From CAZXBB01 sp964638815 (GTDB lineage: Bacteria > Planctomycetota > Phycisphaerae > Phycisphaerales > SM1A02): 26,146 nt of DNA. Position numbers and translations under genes: made by a program. This document shows positions 1 to 7,958 of this stretch, piece by piece; the first letter of the stretch is position 1; every line of letters starts with the position of its first letter. Under the pieces are notes generated by a model. That model searched no databases. It was not told the origin of the DNA and worked only from the letters and a program-made list of their open reading frames with translations. The stretch lies in NCBI GenBank assembly GCA_964638815.1, contig CAZXBB010000185.1:1-26146 (forward strand), read 5' to 3'.

Positions 1-141
1 CTCGTGCTCTACTGCTCGGTCCTGCTCATGCTCGTCGGTTTCTTCATGGTCTACATCCGCATCCGGCGGCTGCGCGCGAATCTGACCGAGCTCGTCCGCG
101 AGATCGCGATCCTGCGGGCGGAGGGGCCGGGGGACGAGTGA
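1..141 (+). CDS. C-terminal end of a DUF2304-like small membrane protein (partial)
   Basis: The first reading frame is open from base 1 to a TGA at 139-141 and encodes the last 46 residues of a protein whose start lies outside the window. It shows one hydrophobic segment (around LLMLVGFFMVYI) followed by a basic, heptad-like tail (IRIRRLRANLTELVREIAIL). A membrane helix followed by an amphipathic 'RI.RL...L..L.RE.A.L' tail is typical of DUF2304 proteins, which often sit beside family 2 glycosyltransferases in polysaccharide loci, as here (gene at 270-1271, opposite strand). The family has no established enzymatic role. The family call rests on only 46 residues, so another small membrane protein with a coiled tail is possible. 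Confidence 0.5.
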   Translation, partial: LVLYCSVLLMLVGFFMVYIRIRRLRANLTELVREIAILRAEGPGDE

Positions 142-156
142 TGATTGCTCGCGCAC

Positions 157-225
157 GGCTCGTGCGATCGGGGCTCGTGTGATCTGGCTCGTGCATTCTG
201 GCTTGCGCGATCAGGCCCGATCATG
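157..225. repeat. Degenerate ~14-bp tandem repeat (array A)
   Basis: Four to five imperfect copies of a 14-15 bp unit of the form GGCTCGTGCGATCT begin at 157, 172, 186, 200 and 214. They fill most of the gap between the DUF2304-like stop (141) and the converging glycosyltransferase stop (270). The rest of that gap (226-269) shows nothing recognisable. Confidence 0.75.
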
Positions 226-269
226 CGCCGAACCTCGCGTCCCGCGCGTCCGCCCCGCCACGAGGTGAG

Positions 270-1271
270 CTACCGGGATCGCAGGGCATACCCCACCATG
301 CCCTGCGCCATCCCCGCCGCGCGCCAGAACGCGCGGACGAAGCTCATGCCGGCGAACACCGCCATCGACCATCGACCCGTGCGACGCACGATCCGGACGG
401 TCAGCGGCAGCTGAAGCAGCGCGAGGGCCACGGCAAGCCCCGCGGGCAGGATCGCGAGCCAGCGCAGCAGCCCGACCCCCGGAAACAACGGAAGCGCGAC
501 GAGCGGCAGAGCCCCCACCGCCCCCAGCGCGACCGGCGGCTGGAGATGATCCGCGAGCGAGCTGTACGAGTCGCCGCCGGAGTGCCCGCGGTGCTCGAGG
601 TGGAGCCACACCCGCCAGTATCCCTGCTGCCGCTGCGTGCGGAGGTAACGCAGCCAGCGATCCTCGTGGTAGTGCCCGACGCGTGATCGCGGCTCGAAGT
701 GGAGGGCATGCCCGGCCTCCTTCGCGCGGAACGAGAGCTCGGCGTCCTGCCCCTTCAGGTATCGCTCGTTGAAGCCGTCGAGCTCCTCCAGCACCGCGCG
801 GCGATAGAGCACGTTGAACGTCGCGAGGAAGTTCACCGATACCGGCATCGCGTTGTGCCGCTCGACGATCTCCTCGTGGATCAGCGTCGGCAGCAGCTCG
901 TGCGGCCGCATGTTGCCGTAGCTTCCGCTCACCGCGGCGACGCGCGGGTCCTCGAGGTGCGGCACGAGCAGCGCGAGCGCGTCGGGCTCGGCCAGGCAAT
1001 CCGAGTCGACGAACCAGACGAGCGGGTTCCTCGCGGTTCTCCAGCCGAGATTGCGGGCCGCACCGGGGCCGGTTCCGCGTCCGGTCACGAGCGTCACGGG
1101 GCGGGCGGCGACCAGGTCCGGCGTGGCGTCCGTCGAGCCGTCGTCCACGAAGATGATTTCGTCGAGCCGCGCATCCGGACGCGAGAGGGTCGGCACGACG
1201 GCATCGAGGCACGACGCGATCGTCGCCGCGCAGTTGCGGCCGGGGATGACGAGGCTGACCCTGTCAGGCAC
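270..1271 (-). CDS. Family 2 glycosyltransferase with C-terminal membrane segments
   Basis: This 333-residue protein is an inverting GT-A glycosyltransferase. The N-terminal nucleotide-binding strand reads SLVIPGRNCAATI and is followed by FVDDGSTD (D43, D44). The metal-binding DxD is DSD at residues 89-91, and the acceptor-side acidic motif is GQDAELSFR. After about residue 230 there are two or three hydrophobic stretches (VALGAVGALPLVALPLF and WLAILPAGLAVALALL) that should hold it at the inner membrane, where it would move a sugar from an NDP-sugar to a lipid-linked acceptor. The start is GTG at 1271: an in-frame TGA lies two codons upstream, so no longer start exists. The only Shine-Dalgarno-like element, AAAGGG about 10 nt upstream, is supplied by a unit of tandem array B. 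Donor and acceptor are not deducible. Confidence 0.88.
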   Translation of the reverse strand: MPDRVSLVIPGRNCAATIASCLDAVVPTLSRPDARLDEIIFVDDGSTDATPDLVAARPVTLVTGRGTGPGAARNLGWRTARNPLVWFVDSDCLAEPDALALLVPHLEDPRVAAVSGSYGNMRPHELLPTLIHEEIVERHNAMPVSVNFLATFNVLYRRAVLEELDGFNERYLKGQDAELSFRAKEAGHALHFEPRSRVGHYHEDRWLRYLRTQRQQGYWRVWLHLEHRGHSGGDSYSSLADHLQPPVALGAVGALPLVALPLFPGVGLLRWLAILPAGLAVALALLQLPLTVRIVRRTGRWSMAVFAGMSFVRAFWRAAGMAQGMVGYALRSR

Positions 1272-1281
1272 GTCTCACTGG

Positions 1282-1363
1282 CCCTTTCACTGACCCTTCA
1301 CCGACCCCTTGACTGTCCTTTCACCGACCCTTTCACCGACCCTTTCACCGACCTCTTTACTGA
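1282..1363. repeat. 12-bp tandem repeat between two minus-strand genes (array B)
   Basis: About seven copies of an 11-12 bp unit CCCTTTCACCGA (minus strand TCGGTGAAAGGG) run from 1282 to 1363. The units at 1328-1339 and 1340-1351 are identical. The array fills the gap between the upstream gene's stop (1357) and the next gene's GTG (1271), and the stop codon itself lies in the last unit. On the sense strand each full unit carries GAAAGGG, a Shine-Dalgarno-like core. Confidence 0.85.
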
Positions 1364-3399
1364 CCCTTCGCGGCGGTCCGGGCGAGTCCGGAGACGGCGC
1401 GCTCCAGCCCCGGCTCGAGCTCCAGCGCGCGCCGATAGAGGAGCACGGCCGTTTCGTCGCGTCCCTCGTCGAGTGCGATGTCGCCGCGGTGCGCCCACGC
1501 GCGGGCGAGCGCCGGCGTGAGGTCCACCTGCGCGCGGTGACGCGCGACGATCGCCTCGGGATCGGCCGCGCGCACCATGAGGCGCCCGAGGTTCTCGACG
1601 GCCTCGTTGTACTCGGGATTCAGCCGCACCGCCTCGATGACGCGATCGAGCGCGATCTGGAGGCGTCCCTGGAGTGCATAGACGCCCCCGAGGTTGTTCT
1701 GCACCTGCGGGTTCTTCGGATCCAGCGCCACCGCGCGCTCGAGGTGTCTCACCGCGTCCGCAAGCTGCCCGGCCGCGGCGTACGTGCGGCCGAGGTCGGC
1801 GTGCGCCGCGGCGTTGTCGGGCTCGCGCGTCGTGACCTCCTCGAAGTACGGGATCGCGTCCTTCAGCCGGCCCCGCAGGACGAGCAGGTTCGCGAGCGAG
1901 TGATACGCGCCCGTCCGCGACGGGTTGGCCTGGATCGAGAGCGTGTACGCCTCGATGGCGGCGTCCGCGCGCCCGGCGCGACGCTGCGTCTGCGCGATGG
2001 CGAGGTACGTCAGGTCGCGATAGTCCGGGACCTCGAGCGCCCGGCGAAACGCGTCGAGGGCCTCGTCGAACCGCCCCTCGTCCGCCAGGATGGTGCCGAG
2101 GTTCTGCGCCGCGAGGGGATGCCCGGGTCGTTTCGCCATGATGTCGCGCCACATCGTCTCGACGTCGTGGTAATCGCGGTTGCGATCCATCGTTGCCGCG
2201 CCGAGACCCGCCACCGCCAGCAGGAGCACGAGGATCGCGGCGGGGGCGAGCCGAGCCGCGCCGAGACGCGAGAGCAGTGTGTGCGCGCCGAGCACGACGA
2301 GCACGAGGACCGTGGCGAGGGGCAGGTACATGCGGTGCTCGGCGGCGAGTTCGCGTATCGGGACGAAGCTCGACGTCGGGGCGAGGAGGAGGAAGAACGC
2401 CGCCGCGACGAAGCCCGCGCGGGGCCGCTTTCGCAGCGCGAGCGCGGTCGCCGCGAGCAGCAGCAGAATGGCGATCGCGGGCGTGATCCTCGCGAGCGCC
2501 GCAGAGGCGGGCGTCCACCAGTAGTCGATCGTGAGCCCGGACGGCCACACCGCGAGCCTCAGGTAGTGCAGGATCACGGCGGGTTGCGCGGCGAGATAGC
2601 CGAGCGGCGTGATGCCGTCGTAGCCGAAGCCCCGCGACACGTCGGCGTCCCCGGGAAGGAAGATCGTGCCGGCGACGCCCGTGAGGACGAGCACCGCCCA
2701 GGTGGCCGCGAGCCCGGCGTGGAGCGGCCAGCGTCGGCGCGCGAGCTCGCGGAAGGACGATGCGATGAAGACGCGGTCGTACAGCAGCGCGACGATCGGC
2801 GTGCTGACCGCGACGGCCTTGCTGCCCATGGCGAGCGCGCACGCGATCACCGCGCACCCGTACCAGGCGGCGGCGCGCGGCGAGGCCGCGCCGCGGGCGA
2901 TCGCGTAGAGCGTCAGGAGAGAGAAGAGCCCGGCGAGCGCCGTGCCGCGGTGGGCCACGTAGGTGACGCTCTCGGTGAGGAGCGGGTGGACCACCCACAG
3001 CAGCGCAACGGCGCAAGCGATCCAGCTTGCCCGGTCTGCGAACCGCGCGCCGGTCGCGGGCAGCAGGAGCGTCCGCCGCACGACGCCGAAGAGGGTGCAC
3101 GCGGCGAGCAGGTGGACGACGAGGTTGAACGCGTGATAGCCGCCGACGTTCAGTCCGCCGAGCTCGTGGTTGAGCGCGAACGAAAGGTTGGTGACGGGGC
3201 GACCGCGCAGGAGGTTGCCCAGGTCGAAGCCCAGGACGTCTTCGTTCTCCGCGATGGCGGCGAGATCCGCGGGCAGGAACACGCCGGCGAACGAGTTGAC
3301 GTAGACGAGCGCGCCCGCGGCGACGACGAGCCCGAGGAATCCCCAGGTCGCGCGGTTCGGGAGCGGGGCGGGTTGGGAAGGAGTCGCTTTCGTTTTCAT
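1357..3399 (-). CDS. TMTC-like membrane/TPR protein, copy 3 (diverged paralogue)
   Basis: 680 residues, starting with ATG at 3399, which overlaps the stop of the upstream paralogue by 4 bases (ATGA), so translation is probably coupled. The N-terminal ~400 residues are a multi-pass hydrophobic domain with the layout of TMTC/GT-C mannosyltransferase-like proteins: TM1, a first extracytoplasmic loop, GGLNVGGYHAFNLVVHLLA, HPLLTESVTYVAHRG, and EHRMYLPLA before the last helices. From about residue 410 there are roughly seven TPR units (for example AAQNLGTILADEGRFDEALD). The other two copies carry an Asp pair (LLDD) in the first loop, but this copy reads LPAD, so one Asp of the presumed catalytic pair is lost. 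It may be inactive or altered, or serve mainly as a TPR scaffold. Eukaryotic TMTC proteins are protein O-mannosyltransferases; the activity here is inferred only from architecture. Confidence 0.85.
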   Translation of the reverse strand: MKTKATPSQPAPLPNRATWGFLGLVVAAGALVYVNSFAGVFLPADLAAIAENEDVLGFDLGNLLRGRPVTNLSFALNHELGGLNVGGYHAFNLVVHLLAACTLFGVVRRTLLLPATGARFADRASWIACAVALLWVVHPLLTESVTYVAHRGTALAGLFSLLTLYAIARGAASPRAAAWYGCAVIACALAMGSKAVAVSTPIVALLYDRVFIASSFRELARRRWPLHAGLAATWAVLVLTGVAGTIFLPGDADVSRGFGYDGITPLGYLAAQPAVILHYLRLAVWPSGLTIDYWWTPASAALARITPAIAILLLLAATALALRKRPRAGFVAAAFFLLLAPTSSFVPIRELAAEHRMYLPLATVLVLVVLGAHTLLSRLGAARLAPAAILVLLLAVAGLGAATMDRNRDYHDVETMWRDIMAKRPGHPLAAQNLGTILADEGRFDEALDAFRRALEVPDYRDLTYLAIAQTQRRAGRADAAIEAYTLSIQANPSRTGAYHSLANLLVLRGRLKDAIPYFEEVTTREPDNAAAHADLGRTYAAAGQLADAVRHLERAVALDPKNPQVQNNLGGVYALQGRLQIALDRVIEAVRLNPEYNEAVENLGRLMVRAADPEAIVARHRAQVDLTPALARAWAHRGDIALDEGRDETAVLLYRRALELEPGLERAVSGLARTAAKGQ

Positions 3400-5120
3400 C
3401 GGTCCGGGGTCCGACGCTTGAGGATCTCGAGACTCTCGCGGAGGTGGGCGTTGTCGGGATCGATGTCCCGCGCGCGGCGGTAGGCTTCCGCCGCCATGCC
3501 GGGGCGGCCCTGCTCGAGGTGGAGATCGCCCGCGATCGTCCAGGCCTCGACCTCCACGTCGGCGAGCGGCACCTGGTCCCCGTAGCGGCGGATCGTATCC
3601 TCGATGCGGCCCTCGCGCGCGATGAGGTTGGCGAGGTTGAGCTTCGCCGCCCCGCGCCCGTCGGCGCGGATCGCCTTGACCATGCTCGCGATCGCCTCGT
3701 CCACGCGATGCTCCGTCAGGAGCCAGAGGCTGATGTTGTTGAGGGCGGCGGGATCGTCGGGGCCGAGGGCGAGGGCGGTCTCGAACTGCGGGCGGGCCTC
3801 CTCGATCCGGCCCTGCCGGAGCAGCGCGATGCCGTAGTTGCTGCGGCCGCGCGCGTTGTCCGGGCGCCTGGCCACGACGTCGCCCCACATCACGACGTCG
3901 CTGCGGTAGTCGCGGTTGCGATCCACGGTGCGCCAGCCGAGGAGCCCGGCGACGGCGATCGCGAGGACCGCCGCCAGTCCCGGAACCGCCGCGGCTTCGA
4001 TCACGCCGCGGGCAACGAGATGGGCGAGCAGGCGGCGGACGCCGAGCACGGTGAGGAGGATGACCGCCGCGAGCGGCAGGTACATCCGGTGCTCGAACGC
4101 GAGGTCGCGGATGGGCACGATGCTCGAGGTCGGCGCGAGCACGACGAAGAAGCTCGCGGCGACGAAGCCCGGACGCGGTCGCTTCCGGAGCAGCCACAGC
4201 GTCACGAGGAAGAGCCCGGTGATCACGACGCCGGGGAGAACGATCGCTCGCGCCGATTGCGCGACGGGCCACCCGTAGTCGAGACACAGCGGGTGAGGCC
4301 AGAACGCCAGACGCAGGTAGTGGAGCAGTACGCCGGGCTGGCTCAGCGCGTAGTCGATCGCCGAGAGGCCTTCGGCCCCGAACCCAACGTTCTTGTCGGT
4401 CACGCCCGGATCGAGCACATACCCGGCGACGCCGGTCAGGAACGGCACGGTCCACGTCGCGGCGAGCCCGGCGTGGAGCAGCGCCCGCGCGCGGAGGACA
4501 CCCTTCCAGCTCCCGGCGAGGAAGATCCGGTCGTAGAGCAGCACGAGGAGCGGCGCCGTGATCATGACGGTCTTGCTGCCCATGCCCAGCGCGCAGGCGG
4601 CAACGGCCGCGCCGTACCACTTCGCGCCGCGGGGCGACGTAGCGCCGCGCAACGTGCAGTAGAGCGTGAGGAGGTAGAACATCGCCATCAGCGACTCGCC
4701 CCGCTGGATGACGTACGTGACGCTCTGCGTCTGCAACGGGTGGACCACCCAGACGAGCGCGGTCACCAGGGCGATCCAGGGCGCCGCCGCGTCGAAGCGA
4801 TCGCGGATCGGATCGAGCCGGAGCGTGCGCCGGACGAGGGCGAACAACGTGAGGGCGGCCGCGAGGTGAATGAGCAGGTTCACGAGGTGGTAGCCGAACA
4901 CCTCGTGCCCTCCGAGCCTGTAGTTCACGACGAGCGTGAAGTTCACGACCGGCCGCGATCCCCAGATCTTCGAGAACTCGCGCGACGACTCGCGCTCGAG
5001 GATGTGAACGGCGTCGTCGAGGAGGAACGCGCCCTGGAAGCTGTTCAGGTACACGATGATGCCGGCGGCGGCGACGGCCGCCGGCATCCAGGCGAGCGGG
5101 TTGCGCTTCCCTTCGGCCAT
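3396..5120 (-). CDS. TMTC-like membrane/TPR protein, copy 2
   Basis: 574 residues. The chosen ATG at 5120 gives a TM1 at once (AAVAAAGIIVYLNSF), and the gene starts 35 bp after the stop of copy 1. The membrane half has the GT-C/TMTC-like landmarks: GAFLLDDAVHIL with an intact Asp pair after TM1, SRPVVNFTLVVNYRLGG, HPLQTQSVTYVIQRGES, LAPTSSIVPIRD and EHRMYLPLA. About four TPR units follow from residue ~400 (GRSNYGIALLRQGRIEEARP, AEAYRRARDIDPDN). The TPR tail is shorter than in its two neighbours. Related proteins with this plan are integral membrane glycosyltransferases whose TPR domain lies on the non-cytoplasmic side; transfer from a polyprenyl-phosphate sugar is inferred. A purely structural TPR membrane protein cannot be excluded. 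Confidence 0.87.
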   Translation of the reverse strand: MAEGKRNPLAWMPAAVAAAGIIVYLNSFQGAFLLDDAVHILERESSREFSKIWGSRPVVNFTLVVNYRLGGHEVFGYHLVNLLIHLAAALTLFALVRRTLRLDPIRDRFDAAAPWIALVTALVWVVHPLQTQSVTYVIQRGESLMAMFYLLTLYCTLRGATSPRGAKWYGAAVAACALGMGSKTVMITAPLLVLLYDRIFLAGSWKGVLRARALLHAGLAATWTVPFLTGVAGYVLDPGVTDKNVGFGAEGLSAIDYALSQPGVLLHYLRLAFWPHPLCLDYGWPVAQSARAIVLPGVVITGLFLVTLWLLRKRPRPGFVAASFFVVLAPTSSIVPIRDLAFEHRMYLPLAAVILLTVLGVRRLLAHLVARGVIEAAAVPGLAAVLAIAVAGLLGWRTVDRNRDYRSDVVMWGDVVARRPDNARGRSNYGIALLRQGRIEEARPQFETALALGPDDPAALNNISLWLLTEHRVDEAIASMVKAIRADGRGAAKLNLANLIAREGRIEDTIRRYGDQVPLADVEVEAWTIAGDLHLEQGRPGMAAEAYRRARDIDPDNAHLRESLEILKRRTPDR

Positions 5121-5155
5121 CGGACTCAGAAGGTAACCCGGTTGACGTTGCCCGA

Positions 5156-7039
5156 CTACCTGCGACGCTCGATGGCGAGCAGCCGTGCCGCGTCGGGGTG
5201 CGCGGGATCGATCGCGATCGCGCGCTCGAAGGCGGCGACGGCGTCGGCCCGCCGTCCCTCGCTCGCCGCGCGGCGACCGGCCCGGACGTGCGCCTCGGCG
5301 TGCGGCCCCGCGAGCGCGGCGCGATCGAGATACGGCGCGATCGCGGCGTCGATGGCGCCCGTGCGCTCGAGCACGATCGCGAGGTTGCCCTTCGCTTCGT
5401 CGTAGGCGGGGTTCAGGCGGATCGCCTCGACGAGGTGCGGGACGGCCTCCGCCGCGCGCCCCTTGCGCGCGAGCTCGATCGCCAGGTTGTTGTGCGGGTC
5501 CGGCATGTCCGGCTCGAGCCGGATGGCCTCGCGGTAGAGCGCGATCGCATCGTCCGCGCGACCCAGCGCCGCGTACACGTTGCCGAGGCTGTTGTGGGCG
5601 ACGAAGTATCCGGGCTCGAGACGCAGGGCTTCCTCCAGGTGCGGGATCGCGTCGGTCATCCGCCCCGCATCCGCGAGGAGAAGGCCAAAGCTGTGGTGCG
5701 CCTGGAAGTACCCCGGGTCGGCGGCGAGCGCGCGGCGATAGTGGGCGATCGCCGCGATCGGGTCGTTGCGATCGTGGGCCAGCCGTCCGAGTTGTGTGTG
5801 CGCGCGCGGGTTGTCGGGTCGCTTCGCCGCCACGTCGCGCCACATGATCCCGGCGTTGTGGTAGACGCGGTTCCGCGCGCCCGTCATGATCCCGAGGATC
5901 AGCGCCGCCGCCAGCGCCGCGACGAATCCGCCGCGCAGGGCGACCGTGCCGAACCGCGACAGGAGGGCGCCGACGCCGAAGACCGCGAGCGCGACCGCCG
6001 GCGCGAGCGGGAGGTACATGCGGTGCTCGAACGCCAGGTCCTTGATCGGGACGATGCTCGACGTCGGGGCGAGGACGAGGAAGAACGCCGCTGCGGGGAA
6101 GCCGATCGCGGGTCGGCGCACCATCGCCCACAGCGTCGCGGCGACCAGCGCCGCCACGGCCGTCGCGGGCGCCGCGATCGCCGCGCCGCGGGCGACGGGC
6201 CATGCGTAATCGAAGCACAGCGGGTGCGGCCAGGCGGCGAGCCGCAGGTAGTGCAGGATCACGGCGGGCTGGGTTGCCGCGTATTCGAGCACCGTCAGGT
6301 CCGACGTGTCGAAACCGACGGTGCGCGGCGCGCCCGAGCCGAAGATTGCGGCGGGGACGCCCGTCGCCACGAGCACGCCCCACGTCGCAATGAGCGCGGC
6401 GTAGAGACCCCACCGCCGGCGCAGACTCGCGGCGGGCGAGCCGGTGATGACGAGCCAGTCGAGCAGGAACACCGCCACGGGCGCGGTGACCATCACCGCC
6501 TTGGTGCCCATGCCGAGCGCGCAGGCCGCCACCGCGCACCCGTACCACATGCGGGACCACATGCGGGACCGTTCGCCTGTCGCGCCGCGCAGCGTGCAGT
6601 ACAGCGTGAGGAGGTAGAAGAGCCCCATCAGCGACTCGCCGCGCTGGATCACGTACGTCACGCTCGCCGTCTGGAGCGGGTGGACGAGCCACAGCAGCGC
6701 GACGACGAACGCCCAGCACGCCGCGTGCGGCCGGAAGCGCGGCGCGAGGCACGCGATGCGTCGCACCAGCCCGAACAGCCCGAGGCCGGCGAGCAGGTGC
6801 ACGACGAGGTTGAACAGGTGGTAGCCGAACGGATCGAGCCCGCCGAGGCGGTAGTTGATCGCGAGCGAGAGAGTGACCACGGGGCGACTGCCCCCGAGGT
6901 CGGTGAGCGTGCGGATCCGCGGCTCATCGACGATGGAGCGGACGTCGTCGAGGAGGAAGACGCCGCCGAAGCTCGTGAGGTACGCGAGCGTGCCGGCCAG
7001 CACGATGCCGGCGGCGAAGGCTGAGTTTCGCGGCGCCAT
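5156..7039 (-). CDS. TMTC-like membrane/TPR protein, copy 1
   Basis: 627 residues and first of the three tandem paralogues. It opens with a TM segment (AAGIVLAGTLAYLTSF) and FLLDDVRSIVDEP, the Asp-pair loop expected in GT-C enzymes, followed by SRPVVTLSLAINYRLGG, HPLQTASVTYVIQRGES and EHRMYLPLA. About six TPR units run from ~395 to the end (AHTQLGRLAHDRNDPIAAIA, AHNSLGNVYAALGRADDAIA). ATG at 7039 is used; an in-frame ATG at 7057 would add six residues. A 12-bp in-frame duplication at 6544-6567 inserts an extra SRMW before WYGCAVAACALGMG, which the sister genes lack. The divergent hydrolase gene starts only 24 bp away. The role is inferred as in copy 2. Confidence 0.87.
   Translation of the reverse strand: MAPRNSAFAAGIVLAGTLAYLTSFGGVFLLDDVRSIVDEPRIRTLTDLGGSRPVVTLSLAINYRLGGLDPFGYHLFNLVVHLLAGLGLFGLVRRIACLAPRFRPHAACWAFVVALLWLVHPLQTASVTYVIQRGESLMGLFYLLTLYCTLRGATGERSRMWSRMWYGCAVAACALGMGTKAVMVTAPVAVFLLDWLVITGSPAASLRRRWGLYAALIATWGVLVATGVPAAIFGSGAPRTVGFDTSDLTVLEYAATQPAVILHYLRLAAWPHPLCFDYAWPVARGAAIAAPATAVAALVAATLWAMVRRPAIGFPAAAFFLVLAPTSSIVPIKDLAFEHRMYLPLAPAVALAVFGVGALLSRFGTVALRGGFVAALAAALILGIMTGARNRVYHNAGIMWRDVAAKRPDNPRAHTQLGRLAHDRNDPIAAIAHYRRALAADPGYFQAHHSFGLLLADAGRMTDAIPHLEEALRLEPGYFVAHNSLGNVYAALGRADDAIALYREAIRLEPDMPDPHNNLAIELARKGRAAEAVPHLVEAIRLNPAYDEAKGNLAIVLERTGAIDAAIAPYLDRAALAGPHAEAHVRAGRRAASEGRRADAVAAFERAIAIDPAHPDAARLLAIERRR
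6544..6567. repeat. Exact 12-bp in-frame tandem duplication inside a TPR gene
   Basis: ACCACATGCGGG occurs twice back to back (6544-6555 and 6556-6567). On the coding strand this gives SRMWSRMW in a cytoplasmic-side loop position where both sister paralogues have a single short linker (PRGAKWYG and PRAAAWYG). The reading frame is kept. Confidence 0.9.
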
Positions 7040-7063
7040 GGACACCGAGGATACCATGCGGCC

Positions 7064-7927
7064 ATGTCCGTCCCCCGCGACGTCGAGATGATCGTGCTCG
7101 GCTCCGGCACTTCGGCCGGCGTTCCCGTCATCGGGTGCGACTGCCGTATCTGTACGTCGGACGACCCGCGCGATCGCCGCACGCGAACGTCCTCGTTGCT
7201 GCGATTCGTCGATGGCGCGGGGCAGGAGCGCGCGATCCTGATCGACACGTCGCCCGATCTGCGCGAGCAGTCGCTGCGGCACCGGCTCACCCGCTGCGAC
7301 TCGATCGTCTACACGCACCACCACGTCGATCACATCTTCGGTCTCGACGAGGTGCGCCGGTTCAACGCCCTCATGCGGACGCCGATCGACGTCTATGCCG
7401 ACGAGCACACGATGGAGGCGCTCCACCGCGTCTACCGGCACATCTTCGATCGCCGGAACAACGTCAACGACTCGTTCGTCGCGACGCTCGTTCCCCGCCT
7501 CATCGATCCGCGGCAGCCGATCGATCTCTACGGGCTGCGCTTCTCCCCGCTGCGTCTGCTCCACGGCCGGCTGCCGCTGCTCGGTTACCGCATCGAGGCG
7601 CTCGGGCCGGACGGCGCGGTCGCGGAGGTCCAGCCCGGGCCGCTGCCGCTCGCGTACTGCACCGACGTCTCCGCGATCCCGCCCGAGACGTGGCCGCGTC
7701 TGCGCGGGCTCCGCACGCTGATCCTCGACATGCTCCGCTACCGCAAGCATCCGACGCACTTCACGGTGGACGAGGCCGTCGACGCCGCGACCCGCATCGC
7801 GGCGGACCGGACGTGGTTCATCCACATGACGCACGACATCTGCCACGCGGAGCTGGACGCCGAGCTGCCGGAGGGGATGGCGCTCGCGCACGACGGGCTC
7901 GTCATCGGGCGGAACGGGGTCGGGTGA
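7064..7927 (+). CDS. PhnP-like metallo-beta-lactamase-fold hydrolase
   Basis: 287 residues. The N-terminus VLGSGTSAGVPVIGCDCRIC matches the PhnP/COG1235 branch of the MBL superfamily, with a CxCxxC (C25, C27, C30) that forms a structural zinc site in PhnP. The metal-binding motif HxHxDH is HHHVDH at residues 85-90 (H85, H87, D89, H90), and further metal-ligand candidates lie in HMTHDICH near the C-terminus. Family members hydrolyse cyclic phosphodiesters or phosphodiesters such as nucleotides; the substrate here is unknown and no phn genes are nearby, so a phosphonate role is unsupported. ATG at 7064 is listed. ATG at 7088, which puts MIVLGSGTSAG first, fits the family's usual start equally well. 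It is divergent from the TPR gene and convergent with the MocR gene (31-bp gap). Confidence 0.9.
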   Translation: MSVPRDVEMIVLGSGTSAGVPVIGCDCRICTSDDPRDRRTRTSSLLRFVDGAGQERAILIDTSPDLREQSLRHRLTRCDSIVYTHHHVDHIFGLDEVRRFNALMRTPIDVYADEHTMEALHRVYRHIFDRRNNVNDSFVATLVPRLIDPRQPIDLYGLRFSPLRLLHGRLPLLGYRIEALGPDGAVAEVQPGPLPLAYCTDVSAIPPETWPRLRGLRTLILDMLRYRKHPTHFTVDEAVDAATRIAADRTWFIHMTHDICHAELDAELPEGMALAHDGLVIGRNGVG

Positions 7928-7958
7928 GGTCGACGGGTGGGGGCCGCAGATCGCGCCG

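Noticed and set aside
1309..3483. 724-codon open frame on the plus strand opposite the TPR gene, and similar long frames opposite most genes (for example 3444-5405 and 5198-7024).
   Set aside because: They are Arg/Glu/Asp/His-rich antisense shadows caused by high GC and codon bias, with no recognisable motif, and they lie fully over well-supported genes.
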